Source of the DNA: Phoronis australis
Taxonomy: Eukaryota > Phoronida > Phoronidae
Assembly (NCBI GenBank): GCA_002633005.1
Contig: NMRA01000015.1
Span: 1,112,218-1,176,217, forward strand
Reading direction: 5' to 3'
DNA: 64,000 nt
Positions 21,820-36,800 of the stretch are shown here, piece after piece; within the stretch, counting starts at the first letter, position 1, and every line of letters begins with the position of its first letter. The position numbers and the translations under genes are program-made. The notes beneath the pieces were generated by a model that did no database searches, was not told the DNA's origin, and saw nothing but the letters and a program-made list of their open reading frames with translations.

Positions 21820-24800
21820 CTGCAAAAACATGAATGTATAAAATTAAACAAGTGGCAAAATAGACAGATGTCAACATGTAACACGAACAGGTGTCGGGGA
21901 ATGACCAGCAATATTTTATTTTATTTTATTTTAATCAAAACAGTTCAATGACTTTTTTCAAATTCAGTCCATTAATCAACAAGTCCACATTGCTGTAGGG
22001 TATGTACCTGAAGTTCCTCCGTGGATAGACTGGTATGAAACAAAGGGATCGAGCGATTTGTCAAGCGGTATATCAGACGTCCACAGGCCTCATGGTTGGG
22101 CCCATTGCACGAAACACCCGAGTTAAAACTCACAAGAGTCCTGTTATTGATCAACAGGTTCTTTGTGTTGTATGTTGTAGACATGTGGTGTGAACAAACC
22201 CCCAATATGTCAGACATCACACATACCTTCATTGTGACAGTCTTAGATATGCATGCGGCCAGCCAGTCAGGGATCTAACGAAAGTGGTGACAGTTGGTGG
22301 GGATGGAAATATTTACGAACAGGGAGAGTGCTATATCATCTCAGATAAGATTTTCCATCACTTTATGTTATCACATGACCCATTATCACTGTTATCTGGG
22401 TGTTGCATTCTCAACCTGAACTGTGCTGCCGCACTTCCAGAAGAGACCCATCAAGGATACACGGACAGTGGGAGACTTTATATTCACTAGGTGGCGGTAA
22501 TGAGCAGTCTCCCCTTTTCAATACCTTAGTAGATCGAGAGCATAAGCCTTTCATAATCATGTCGCTTTCTGTATTCCAACAGTCCAACATGACTACCTGA
22601 ATGCATCCATTTCTGCAGGTAGGACCACTGTCACACTAGCGCCACCTGGTATATTTACAGTTGCCCATAACTCCGTCTATCAATGCACAGGTTTACCCAC
22701 CTTTCTTCCACATCACTATCTGATTCACTGCTGCTGTGATTGCTGTGTCTTTCATTGTCACTCGACTCGGATTCATCAACAACACGGCCACCAGATGTCA
22801 CTGAATCGTCACCTGCATCACTTTCCTCTGCATCACTGGCAGTCGAGCCAAGAACGGCAATAGGTTCATCCTCNNNCTGTTGATGAGAAACACTAAACAG
22901 TAACTGTCACTCACTCCACCTTGTGGTGCAGAAGTGCATGGACAAAGCATCATAATCTAACTATTCAATACACTAACAACCCAATAAAATAATCTCTGGT
23001 TTCATGTCAGCTTACCTCACATAAAAATACGATACTGCGGTCAAAGTATAAGTCTTCTGGTAAAACAAATCCTGCCATCAACTATGCACAAAAATTTACA
23101 GTTAATGAATTTCCAGTTTCTCAAAATGTTGCAAACCAACACATTAAAAAAGACCCCTTGTTACTTCGGAATTCTTTTACTATTGAAGTTGTTGTCAACA
23201 ATCATGATGTTTACAGACCCGTCACCTCCAAACAACAAAACAACGAATCAATTCTAACCATTCTATCTGCCTGTGCAGCTCGTCTGGCAGCTTTCTGCTT
23301 CAATCTTTCCTCCTGAAACATTCGAAATAAAAACTTTGCTTTCATCAAAATTAGATAGGAAGTAACTGACAATCAGAGAAGATCAAATTACACGTGAAAA
23401 CAAAATAAGTTTGATGAAAGCCTCCAACAGTCACTGTACAAGAAACCAAAAAAGTGAATGAAAAATAAAAATAAATCTGTCATTCACATTTGTGCGCAAC
23501 ACGTTCTACCATCGTATTGTAAGAAGTTATGCTGATTACAGTTGACCATGTTCTAAACTTATCACATATTAAAATCATATTGAGCGCTACCTCGGTGGGT
23601 CAAAACCAACCAATTTCAAAGTGCGTGGGATAAAATAAAAATGAAGCCAAAAATTACACGTATGAGCTCTAATAACTGTAACAAGAACTTTCCACAAGAC
23701 AAATTTGAATTGTGTTAAGACTTCAGATAATGGTAACTGCGATTTGCATCTATTTGTTAAGGAAAGTTTATTATGCTAGAATATAAACATCGGACAGGAT
23801 AATTGTTGTAAGTCACCTATCAATATTATGTTGCACAAAATTCTATCAACAAAGAATGGATGCTTCTGACAAAACAGTGATCATGAACTTCGTGTTGAAA
23901 ATAATGTAGAGAAACATAAAATATATTCCGCACAATTCGACCAAAGCTTGCAATGAATATCATACATTTTTATTATTTCAATTTATATAGTGCTTGAATT
24001 TAAGGAAAGATAATTAAAAACCTATGAAAGATAGTGACAAACTGTCTAAAACAGACTTATTAATCATATTCACCCTGTGTCTCTTTTTGATCTTCTCTCT
24101 AAACAACTGTTTGTCATATTTGTCCTCTTCTTGCATCCGTTGCTTAGCAACAGCTATGTTGATACCACCCACATCTTCTTCATTATCCAAGGAAACCTTC
24201 TGCTTCTTCAAACTGTCACTGACAACCTAGGCATCAATAGATGGATATGATTTATTAAAATCTATCTTAGGGCCTGCTTTGCTAAAATGTCATAACTTTA
24301 CAACTTTTTACTAGGAATCTAAACCAAAACTTAATGAAAACTAAATACAGGTCATAAGTATCCATTTAAACTCTGTAAAACCTTGTAAAGTTATAACATT
24401 TAATGAAACAGTCCCCTGTAACATAAAACAGTTAAAATTATAAAAAAAACAAGAGTTCGCACGATGAAGTGCCCATCATGTTCACTCTAAAATATTGAAA
24501 TTAGAGGTTCATAAGTTGTATTCTTCAGGACCTTGAACTTTCCAATTTTTGGAGGTCAAAGGTAAATGAGCTAGCGCAACCTACCCAGCAAACTGCACTC
24601 AAATGCACAGTCATCTCACTTTAAAAATCAGATAGATTTATAATTTGTTAACTCATTGACACGAGAATTTTCATTGAGTCGGCAATCCAGATTACTCTCC
24701 TGGAGACATCACTTTACTTCTTAAATTTGACGTAGAAAAGAACACTGTGATGGCCTAAAGTTGACCTTAAATCTTTAAATGTCCAACACAGATGAGTCGA

Positions 24801-27800
24801 TCTCCTAGAATTATTAAAATAACCACTCACCTCTCCTTCATCATTGAAGACAACTTTCTGGTTGACTTGAAGGTTTTTCTTCTTCAGTTTCTTAGCCAGT
24901 GCATACTTAGTGAGAGGCTTAGATTTGGATGACTTTCTCTCGTCATTTTCCATAACTGGGTCGTCTTCATCTTCCTCTTCCTTACTTTTCTGAATGGTGA
25001 GTGTGACACATATTAATATGCAGAATCTATCTAAGATTCGGTAGAGATTGCTCATTTTTCCAACATTTCTTTGTTGGTGTCAAGTCTCAAACTGGTGAAC
25101 ATGTAAAAAGTCTGTGAAATGGTATCAGTGATGATCAAATCTGATTTATTCATTGCAGCGATTCAGCAATTTTGTGAACACTGCGAGACAGTAATGACGG
25201 AATTTTCTGTAGATAAGCCCACCCAATGAAACGCCCATGGGCGTTTATTCGGAAAATTATGCCGAATAAATGCCCATGGGTGTTTATTTGCAGTTACAAC
25301 TTCTGGTGTCAAGTGTCCAGATAATGGGGGGTTAATTCCGAAAATTTCTTCTTAAAAGCCCACTTAGCGTCAACTTTTTGTCTCAAATTCTGTTTTGTGG
25401 AATATTTATCATCTACAAAAACGAACAAGGTATTGGCAAACTATGCTTTTATTAAAACATAAAATTTAAAAACACAGTTTTAAGTAAAAAAATGTCAAAG
25501 TCAGCAAAACTATTACTTTCCGTGCTCAAGTCCCTCTGTTCTGAATAAACGCCTGGGCGTTGATTTGGTGTTACTAAAACACCTGAAAATTTTCATTTCC
25601 GAATACATACCCATGGGCTTATCTACCGAAAATCCCAGTAACAATGAACCTAGTGTGTGAAACTAACAGTAATATCTCAACACTTTCAGGCAAAAATAAT
25701 AGCCAAACTTTTTCCATCTGCATGGGCATTGAATACTGGACGGTGTGAATACCTAACCATACTCCAAAACATTCCAATGGTAAATATAATGGAACAAAAC
25801 TTTCAAACCAATCCATTTACTTGGTGGATATCGTTGAATTTCATTTGTCTGTCATTTTGTTTTTGTATGTCAATCAAACAGAGATGATAGTAAACAAAAG
25901 TCCACAACAATATAAATATGCCTGAACAAGGACCTACTTGCAACACTTCACTTGAGGACTTCTTTACTGTAAGGATATCATCAAGATCATCTTCTCCAAC
26001 AGAAAAATTGAAATTAGCACCAACATCACCACCACTGCTGCCACCTTTTGATGATTTTTCTCTCTCAATGTCACTGTCTTCATCAGAACTCTCAGTCTCG
26101 CTACTAGATGGCTCTGTTTTCATGTCGTTAGTCCGTACTTTTGTATTCCTCCCATTTGCATCAATTTCAGAATCACCACTAGCAGCCAGTGATACATCAG
26201 CCATTTTTTTACTTTTACTTTCAATTTTAGCATTGCGCTTCATTTTAGAACTAAGCTCAGATTCACTTTCGGCAACACGAGTCCTGTTTTGTTTCTGTTT
26301 CGCCTGTTTTTCAAGGAAACGTATCCGAGGTGGTATTGCGAGGCCGAGTGAGTGTGCATACAAGTCTGTCTCTAACTGCCCGATATCAAAGACCGCCTTG
26401 TCCTTCATCAGAAACACAGACCGCAAGTAGGACACAAACGCCTGTAATTTAATTGGAAGTAAGAAATTAGTGTCCATCTGTATGGTGAAATAGAGAAAAT
26501 ATATATCGCGAAAACAAGCACGCATAAGATTTGTTTGTTGAGCACAGCATGCCCATTTGATTACAAATGCTGTTGTCGGCACAATGGGTATCTTAATTAC
26601 TAGCACCAGAAATGATGAACTGACCATTCTTGACCAAAGAAAAAAATAAATCTGTATGGATGAGGACTAACATTTCAAAATTGACCGTTTACTAAACGTA
26701 ATCTACCAACAAAACATGGGCTTGCAGTATTTACTGGAGACTGTGTTTCTATTTCATTTGATACAATTAAGGTAAATAAGACCCATACTGAGTTCATGAA
26801 GTTTGGACTCAGTTTGGACTCAGTTTGGACTCAGTTTGGACTCAGTTTGGACTCAGTTTTGACAGGTTGTAAGATATGAACCTAAAGAAATGAAAATCAC
26901 ACATTTCACTTCTTGTTTATCTTCCTTTTTCATTACGAGATGGACCACAAAATGGGTCAAATGGAATTGTTAGATGAATGCTGGGCTTTGCTGAGAAACA
27001 TCTCAAATATAGAATAAAAATAATCTGGAACACGTTTCCATTATTATACAGAACTTTAGTCCTTGATGATACAAAAACAAAGTGGTGGTAATTAGCACAA
27101 TGTCTCTTCTGAAAATTGACGGAAAATTATGTCAAGCAGTTGACATACCCTTTGAGCACTCTCTTTCAGAGCGACGTCTGCTGCCAAATTTGCCTCTAGT
27201 TTTCCTTGAATGCTAGTCATTCTTTTAGAATTCACCCTAAAATATAAATTGATGTTATTACATTTTACAATGTGTGTCAATAAGCAATCATGGATTTCGC
27301 AACTGTCAAATTAAATGTCCTGCACACAAAGCTCCACTACAACTGACCATATCAACAATGAGCTAAAAACTACTGCACAGTTACCATTATCAAAAAGTTG
27401 TTGACCACTATTAAAAATTCAGAATGAATAACTTCATACCTACTCAAAATTCACCCGTTCAAGGTTACATCGCAATATTCGAACTAGATCCAAACTCACC
27501 ATCCGGCACAAAAACTAACTTTTGATTTAGGCCACTTACCATTATGAAATTGGTCTCAAATTGTTTCCCAATCAAATACTAGGTGATCTCTGGGCTTGGA
27601 AAGAGCCAACAATACGTCATTGGTTGAGACACAAGTTGGCACGGCACGGCGCGTCATTTGATGCGCTCAGTATGGTTCGAAGCAATCACAACATGGCAGT
27701 TTTCCCCAAAACCAGAAATCTTTTCTCATCTCGTAAGGAACGAAATAAAATGAAGATCGTTTTTATAGATGAAAGTGGTCTAAATAAAAAATTAGTTTCC

Positions 27801-30800
27801 TTGAGTATAATTCAAGTCTCACCCATAAAAATCGAGAGTTCTGAGACTTGAAGCTGCCACATGATTACACTGATCTAAGTCGAGGTCTAAATCAAATCAA
27901 ATGAAACTCACTTGATCTGTTCTATAGGAATTTTCTTGGCTTTAAGATGTTCCAACATGGCCGCCTCTTCAGACGGTAGGAGTATCAACAGCGCTTCGCC
28001 ATCTTGTTCATACCTAAGAAGCAGACGTGTCCTGTCATTTTGAGAATACATGCATCGGCACACATGGCATAGGAACTGACCAAGTGACGGACACACAACA
28101 TTCCAAACATCAGGAGAAACTGTTTGAGTCAAAAGTTTCATTTTCAAAGAGCTAGTTTCTGACATTTCAAAGCAAGCAAACTGCAAAAAAAAATTTGAAC
28201 GATAGGCAAATAATGAAACAGCTGTCTTACATTACAGTGCAATCAGGCAAGCACCGCACACACAGTTTAATGTACAGTACATACCAAAAATAATCATATA
28301 AAATTCAATTTCCCGTCACAATATGTACTTCCAGCTATTCCGCCGGTGAATTCTTACATAAAGTTGCCACGACAGGAAATTCCTCATCACTTCGTCTCAG
28401 TGTTTATTTTAGGTGAGTACTGTGTATTCGAATACACAAAACAGTCAACAACTGCAGCGGGTCCACCATTTGCTTACCTGGCTGTGCGCCCCGCCCTGTG
28501 AATGTAAGTGTTGGAGTCTTCCGGACAATCCAACTGGACGACCCAGTTAACAGCTGGGAAGTCTAGAATAACAAACAATAAGAACAGTTTTATGACACAT
28601 GACTTCATCAAACACATCCCTGACCTCTACCTTCATTCTCTAGATCATAAAGCTCCCTTCCATATGGTAGTAAACAATTGTTTTGAAATTCGTGAAGGGG
28701 CAATTCAACCACTATTGATTCGAGTAGACGGACTGAATACACGATTCAGGAAACCCAGTGGTTCTTTTTCTCATTTTACGCCTTGTGCTTTTTGTAATTA
28801 CCAAAACAAGAAAGCAATGTCACCACTCTGCACTCTTGATGAAGTATGAAACTAAATTCACTAAACTTGAATAACCCTTACTTGCAAGATTAACAAAGCT
28901 AAAACGTCCATAACCTTATTCAAGCTTGAACAATACTATTCAAGCTTGTGCAATATCATTCAAGTTTGGACAATATTATTCAAGCTTAAACAATATTATC
29001 CAAGGTTGCCCAGTATTGCAAAACCTTTTGGGTCTACCTTATTCAAAGTTCCTCACTAAACTTGCAAAACTATTCAAGCAATGTGGCAGATGTTCATATT
29101 TTAGCACACTCAAGTGCACTGGATGAGAAAAATTCCCACTACATCCGAAACAAAACCAAGTATCCTACCTAAGCCCCGTGCAGCAATATCCGTGGCAAAG
29201 AGCACTGCATGCTGTTTCCGACAGAACTGATCATAAACAGCGACCCTCTTCAGCTGCTTCATAGCACCATGAAGTGCCAGGATGCTGGTGCCTGGTCGCA
29301 GACGACAAAATGCATCGTGCAGATACCTCACCTATGACCACCAAGGATCACTAATTATAAAATGTGACTCCAATGAGTGCTTTGTCTTTTAAAATCCTTG
29401 CAAGTCCCCTGGCATACTTTGTTGAAATCATTTTTCCTGCTACTACCATTACCATTATCAATATCATTAGCAAAGAAACAAAGAAAGGTTAGTCTTGCCT
29501 TTCAATAAGAAACTTTTCTTTCGTTCAAAAGCATACATTAATAAATCTATCAATAAGAGTACCAAAATAATTTAAACAAAATTTCTGTCACCAACTCGGA
29601 ACAAATCGTCTCCAAGACCAGACATAAGTGGCCATAAAACACTTCTAAAGCATTCAAGTGTAAAACACTACTGCAGCTCAATGTCATTACAACAATTGTG
29701 ATAAATGATACATTGCTTGCTAATAACATTCCTTTAACAAGTCTTAAGACTAACGAACCATATACAACTTGATTTGGCGACAGTGAACTTTGGTTACAAT
29801 GAAATATCCTGCGAGGGTTTGTTTGACTACAGTTCAACTGTACACAGCTGTAACATGACATAGCCATCTAACAGCACTATTGTCCATTTACTTGGTAAAC
29901 CAACACCAGTGTGTATAATCTCCACACGAGGTACTTTCACACATAAAACGTGACATTACTTTGCCATAATGGGCGTCAAATGAAGTGCCAAGTGACCATT
30001 TCGGCTTTTGAGAACCGGCCTTCATTTCGTCTGCTTCCCTTTCTCGGAAATTGCCTCTTTACCAGACTTTTTTGAGCAGATAAAACGAAATGACGTCAAT
30101 TTCCACGTTGTCCGACATTTTAAATGAACCACCACGTGAATGAAAAGTTCTCGCTACCTGGTAACAGGACTACTGTGAGGGTCATACTAACAGTAATTAC
30201 CTGTTTGCAGCACATCATGAACACAATGACCTTTGACTTGGGGTGATGTTTGATGAACGACCAGAGGACATCGAGCTTCTCATGTAGTTCACACATAACA
30301 TAGCTCTGCCGCAGCTTGGCGGGGGTGCTGTGCTTAGCATGCTCGTGAACTGACACATACATGGGGTCCTTCAGACTGAGTCGGGCCAGTTCTTTCACCG
30401 ATCTGGTATTGAAGAAGGACACATGAAAAAGTGGCCAGATGTAGGTGGACACAAGAACTTAGTAAACGTGAGGATATATCGTTTTTCGCCATAGATATAC
30501 AATGTTTTAAAGAAAAGTCGAAGGTATTTAAATAAAGTAACAATAAAGTAAGGGAAGCTTGTTTTCAAGCAAAAAATATATGATTGAATCACTAAGACCG
30601 AGCTTTCCTGATATGATGATGAAAACTGGCAAGGGAAATTTAGACTAACAACAGACTATAGCTGCATCAAAATATTGTTAAAAACAGAACAAAGTTGAGG
30701 AAAGAGTAAACGGGCAGATGATCAGCGTAAAATGCCAATTTTTATTTTTAATAAACAAGTAAAATGACTCTGGATAGGTAGAAATGAGGAAGAGTTGACC

Positions 30801-33800
30801 AGACATATGAAGATAAGTAGAGGACTAAGCCCCCACTTCCAGACACTGTAAGGAAACTACTAACAGTTACAATAGCACTTACTTTGTCTGTGTGGCTGAG
30901 AAAAGGAGTGTCTGTCTCTCTGTGGGCAGATTGTCAATGATAGCGTTCATCGTTTGTTGAAATCCTAGGTCAAGAATTCTGTCTGCCTCGTCTAACACTG
31001 TAAGAATAGGTTCAGCAGAATGTAGCTTAGATATAATTTAGATATTAACATTCTAGATTTGCTAAATCATCTGAAGGTAATGGTATAAACACAACATTTT
31101 AAACGCTAAGTTAAACCCAAAGATCAACTTCCCCAAAACATGGATTTTTGAAAGAATTTTTTTCCAATGTTTTTCCCTTAAAGGCACAGGCAGTGATATC
31201 TTCTTTGATGCGCACGTCTTGAACTGGGAAATGTTTGTGAGTCCGTTATTTATTCCTCATACAATGTATTAAATACTAAGGAACTCCATATGATCGTCAG
31301 CATTGTGTATTTACATGAATATGGAATATGGTCCTGAGAGACAAAAGTATTATTTTGTTCTTCCTTATACTGGCAACAACATTATCTTGTTTAAAATACA
31401 GATAACCAGATTAGTGTATCAGTTTATGCCCAACATTGATTGATTGTTGTAATAAAACCACTCCAAAACTTAAACATCCTTTGTCAGAACTGCAGAGGTC
31501 TATTGTTGTGTACCGAAGCGTGTTCAATAGAGTGAGCGCCAGCGTGCGATTTGAGCGCCCTCGTCCTGAACAGCTGTGTTTACGTTAGCGCTCGCGAGCA
31601 TTTGCAAACGACCTCGAGAGCATGTTCGCTTAGATTTCCAAGATGGCGTCCTGCGAAAGCTTCACGTCTGCAACATATGAACCCATTATGGTTCTCCAAA
31701 ACGAAAACTAACCTCAAAAGTTGACCGACTCATCCGAAAGTGCGACTTAAATTGCGGGTCGCTGTAGCGAGGAACAGTTTCCTCGAAGTAATTTTCGATT
31801 CTTGTCGTTCCAAGGCCTTCATGGTTGTTGTCTTGGGCTGCCGATATTAATATTGGCAAAGATTCATAATAGTCATCACTCAGTCCGCCATAGGAAGGAT
31901 GTTAAGCTCAATGGCCAAGACGTTCAACACAATCTGCTTCAGAGTCGCTATACTGGATCGCACAATGAGCGCTCAAAGCTGTTCAGGAGCTGTTCCTTGT
32001 ATTCGCGAGTACACGTTAGCGGGCGCTCACTTTGTTGAACACGCTTCAGGTGTAACTGCCAGTGTGGTAAGTTTTATCTTGGCATGACAACTAAAAGATT
32101 AGGTCAAAGAGCAAAAGAAAAGTGACAATAGTGCCCTCTGTATTCACTATCCCAACTGGTCATGTAATATATTATACTAATCCTACAATTCTTCTCAATG
32201 ATGTAAACAACTGTCAGGGAGAGCCTTGCCATTGTTGATCTGAATGCTGGAGCTTCGCTGAATGGCAACCTGACGTCAGTTGAGCTCACCCTTTGGGGAT
32301 AGCTTTGAATACTTTAGACGTGAGTTTAGGTTTAGCTGTTCATGTCACTTGTGATCATGATTGTGGTGGCTGGATATTTTCCTTGAGAATGATGAAGTGA
32401 TTTTCATCGAGACACTGGACACAATGCTGACAACGATCGCTCTGAGTTTCTTATTATTAATTAAGCCAAAACCCATCTCGTTTCCATTAAATAGTTAAAT
32501 GTTAAATTGAAACAAGTCAACATCTAACAATCTAATGTAACAAATAAGTCTCACCCAAATGTTAACTTTAAAACTTTGTATTGCTCAACTGTCTATACAG
32601 ACAAATGAGTGTAAATCTGAATACATGAACAGCTTCAAATACTGCTCTAAGTATGCACTACTGTTTACATTTTTCCAGAAATAGACGAAAGTTTGGGATG
32701 TTTTGTTTTATATTTTGAGCCTGAAAACCATGGACACGCACCTAGAACCTGCAGGGTGTGCGCTGAGAAGTTGACCGTCTCATCCATGTGTTGCAGAAGA
32801 CGTCCTGGGGTGCAGATCACGATGTTCGTGTTGTTGATGCGCACCGCTTCCTCTTTGACGTGCTAGACAAGAAAAGCAAATACTACGTATATAACAACTT
32901 CGTGTGTTAAAACATCTTCAACATACCAGCAAGCTACAGTAACTCCAGTTTTCAAAATAAACTGGACACCCTTTGGCAAACCTCTGACATACACTGTTAG
33001 ATAATCCAGTAATTAGACAGTTGAACTGAAGTCTGAAGAAATTAGATATTATTGTGCCTAGTTGCTAACTATTTTAGTTGGACTGCGAAAGTAGTCTGAA
33101 TTCCAACAGCTAGGGGGTAGGGGCGTTACTGACAAGATTAAACCAGAATTTCAACCGACTCTTGTCATAAAGCAATTAAAATCTACTATAAATTTAGCCA
33201 TATTTTGGGAAGATATAATTTCCATTAGACAGGGGTTGGAATGACCAATGACAAAAAACGCGGAAACTTTTACGGCCCAAAACATGCGCGCTACCCAGCC
33301 TTGAAATAGCCGACAAAAATCGGTAGGACTAAAAAAAAAAAAAAAAAACGTTACCACCATCAGTAGCATGCGTCTGCGTCTTTTTATCTCGTCCATCCAC
33401 TCCTCAACTCCCACCCCCACACATTTTTGGCTGCAGAGCCGTAGTATTTGTCACCGCGGTTTACAATCACACGAGACACCATTGAAAATACCACCACGCT
33501 ATCCCAGGTGCCCCGGAAATGTTGACAATTTACATTCCTCCGAAACATAAAGAGCAACTTCCGCTTTTCAAGGTGAGCGTCGTCGGCAACACCGCGGTAA
33601 GAAAGGAATTTGTCGCAGAAATTTTATATCAAATCTGATTTTTTTTACGCGGAAATATAATAAAATGCGCGGACAGAACATTTGAAAAAAGCGGAAATCC
33701 GCGTTTCCGCGGAAAATTCCAAGCCCTGATTAGACCCACAAACTTGACATAGCAGAGAAGAGTGATCTACCTTGCCACCAATAACCAAGCCAGCAGAAAA

Positions 33801-36800
33801 GTCATGTTTCTTGCCGACTTTACGGAGAACTTCAAATGTCTGATATGCCAACTCTCTAGTTGGTGAGATAATGAGCGCCCCTAGGCCATCGTGGGAGCTC
33901 CACCTCAGGGTGTTCAAGCGTTCCAAAATCTGTAAAACAAAGAAAATTCTTTCATTGTTGATTGGTAACGAAACAAGATTGATATCAATAAGATATGACT
34001 AACGACACAAGCAAGGGAAAGACCACTGAGGTCTCTTGAACATGTGACCTTAACAACACATGCCAGGCTTTGACCAAAATTAAAATTACATTTGCTTCCC
34101 CACTCTAACTGTGTATGACATCTGCAACCAAAACATGTAACTTTCAATCAGACAAAGAAATTGTTTTTAGAGTAAAAACAAAATACTTTTTAATACAATA
34201 TTGCCATTGATTTTAATCACACAACATACAAAATATTTTATCTACCTCAGATGGGTGAAGAAAGAAGAAACAAAAAACATTTTTTTTCGAAAACTTCTTG
34301 TATAACAAGTGATTCTTTAATAATACATTCTCCAAGAGCCAAAAGCACAAACTTTCAGCAAACAGCAAAATCAGCGGAATAAAATTACTTAAAATACACT
34401 AACCGGGATTAGAAAGGCAAGCGTTTTTCCTGACCCAGTCTTGGCTGCACCCAGCACATCATGGCTCTGTAATGCCAGGCCAATGGACTGTCTCTGTATA
34501 TCTGTTGGCACTTCGTATTTGTGCATCTTTAAACCTGGAAAAAGTGAATGTTCTACAGGCCAAGTTCATATCGAACATTTATGTCACTGAGCACAAAATG
34601 CAGCAATAGTTGGCACCACATTTTGAGGACCAATTTAATGTCTGTTATTCAGTGGAACAAACTGGTTCTCAAAATTCGGGGCGCTTTTAAGCAAATATTA
34701 CCTAAAATGCAACAAAATTAATGTCTTGTTTTACTTTTTCAATGACACAATAGCTTGCTAGGGTTGCCACTAAATGACTGAACTACTATAGCTCAATGCT
34801 GTCTGAGGCCAAAGAGTTTGACATGCACAGGTAACGGGCAATTCAGAATTCCTTCACTCAAGCACTCTTTACCTCCAGTGTTACACAAGTCGTGATCTGT
34901 CGATGGCATCCAATTTGGATACACAATTAAACTTCTGGACTGGGTTGTGTAAAACTTAAACAAATTATCTGATCAATGACTTTGATTAAATCGCGTATCA
35001 TCAAAAGTGATGATCCAACAATTCCAACATAACGTGCGTTAATATGATGTCATACACGTTATCAAACGCAAAACTTTTATGATAGTGGGCCCTAGGCTTG
35101 AGATCTAAACTTTGTACTCAAAACTTGAGTAAACTTACAAAACTTGTTCTGGTATTGTGCAGCACAATTAGTTAAAAGTTTGAAGATTAGACCCTGTACC
35201 CAGGTCTTTCTATTTACGTCAGTGAATGATTGTGCTCTTTAGTATCTAAAGGCTCTTTTTGACCAATTTAACTCATACAAGACGGTGTTGCGAAAATGTT
35301 ATACTCTCTTACTGTTTTTGCAGTTGATAGTGACACCGAAGTTAATCTTTCACACTGCATCAAAGCGTTGACTTTCTGAACTTAAATCCACCTAATTATT
35401 GTTAAGTTTAACTTTGGTCCAACACTGAAGCTAGCATTCCACAACGGCTGGCTGCAGCTACCCTTTGCAATGGACAACCTCATACACAAAAAACAGAAGT
35501 TCACTCTTTGCGCTGTTCATAAGATTTCCCTGTGGTTTCACCCATTCTCACTGCACATGCAATCTGTTGCATTTTGACAAATATGTAAACTTGATTGAAG
35601 ACAAGACTGTATTTTTTACTTGACAGCTTAATACATACTCGCTCGTAGTCTCTAAACTTTAACTAAGAAGCACAAAATAGTTTTAACAATCATTGAAGCA
35701 GTCATCAAGGAAACTACAACTTTACTTACCTTCTAATGTCTTCGCTGAAAGCGGGAAGTCTGTGAATTTACTAATAGTAGCCGAATCAATCTAAAAAATA
35801 CAAAAGGCAATCATGCTAAATTTGGGCAGGATATCTCGTTGTGACAGTCCCAATTTCAACCATATTACCAGAAGAATTTACGAGTCAAAAATCATCCATT
35901 CACACCAGAGCCATGGCATATGTCAATTATAACTAAATAATGTGTATATAACATGAATCTTTCATTCCATGTTATTCGCTGCATTTTGAGATGAGTAACC
36001 ATCAGTAAGGCCAGACAGTGATCATTGTCTAGAAAATTGTATGCTATTCTGTAAAGAATTAACAAATTTATTACAAAAAAATAATTTTTGGTCACAGTAA
36101 TTTGCTAGTAATAGTATTCCCTTGTATTCTGTGGACTAAAACAAAAGGCTAACTATCTGTGATTTAAAGACAATGAAAAACGAACGGCTGAACAGATTTC
36201 ATTGGTTTCTTTTCGTTTGATAAGATTTTTAAAATTTAATCTTTGTGTTTTTTGACATAAAAGGTAAAATTGATTTTTCTCACGTCCTACAAGGCTACGT
36301 AAGCAATACAGTGTGCATTACATGGCGATGTAATATTGTAATAGCTAAGCAACACGTATCCCCTCGGTTGGCCAGTTAGGGGCTACACTCTCATCGCTTT
36401 CTATACTAATTTCGTCCCGTGAATTTTAAACGGGCGGTAGCCGGTAGGCGAAATCTGCTCACCAATTAAGAGTTTTTCCCTCATCAAAAATACACTCTAC
36501 ACTTAAAACTATCACTTAAAAAGGCGCTTACTTTCTTCAGTGATCTACACACATAGCATAGCTACGAGAATTAAGGTGACTGGTGAAGAATTCCAACGCC
36601 ACTTTTTTGGTCACTGTTAACTTTTTCACTATGTGCGATAACCACAAAATATTTTAACTGAGTCACAAGGGTTAAGCAAAGGCTAGCACGAGACTGAGCG
36701 AAGCACGTGACGTGGCGCGACACTTGCAAAATAGCATGGGAAGATATCAGGTGAAAGAAATAAGAGTGAACCACGACAGATTTTCATAGATATGTTTAAG

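Larger units (their letters stand above)
21820..30882. other. Introns of the DDX10 3' half
   Basis: Fifteen introns of roughly 0.1-1 kb. CTCF-like words occur at 22488-22502 and 22638-22650. Repeats at 25201-25633, 26801-26855 and 28917-29008 are listed separately. Nothing else is recognised. Confidence 0.6.

Noticed and set aside
25918-26430. 170-codon plus-strand frame
   Set aside because: Antisense shadow of DDX10 exon 12; Ser/Leu-rich as expected from the complement of an acidic/Lys-rich exon.
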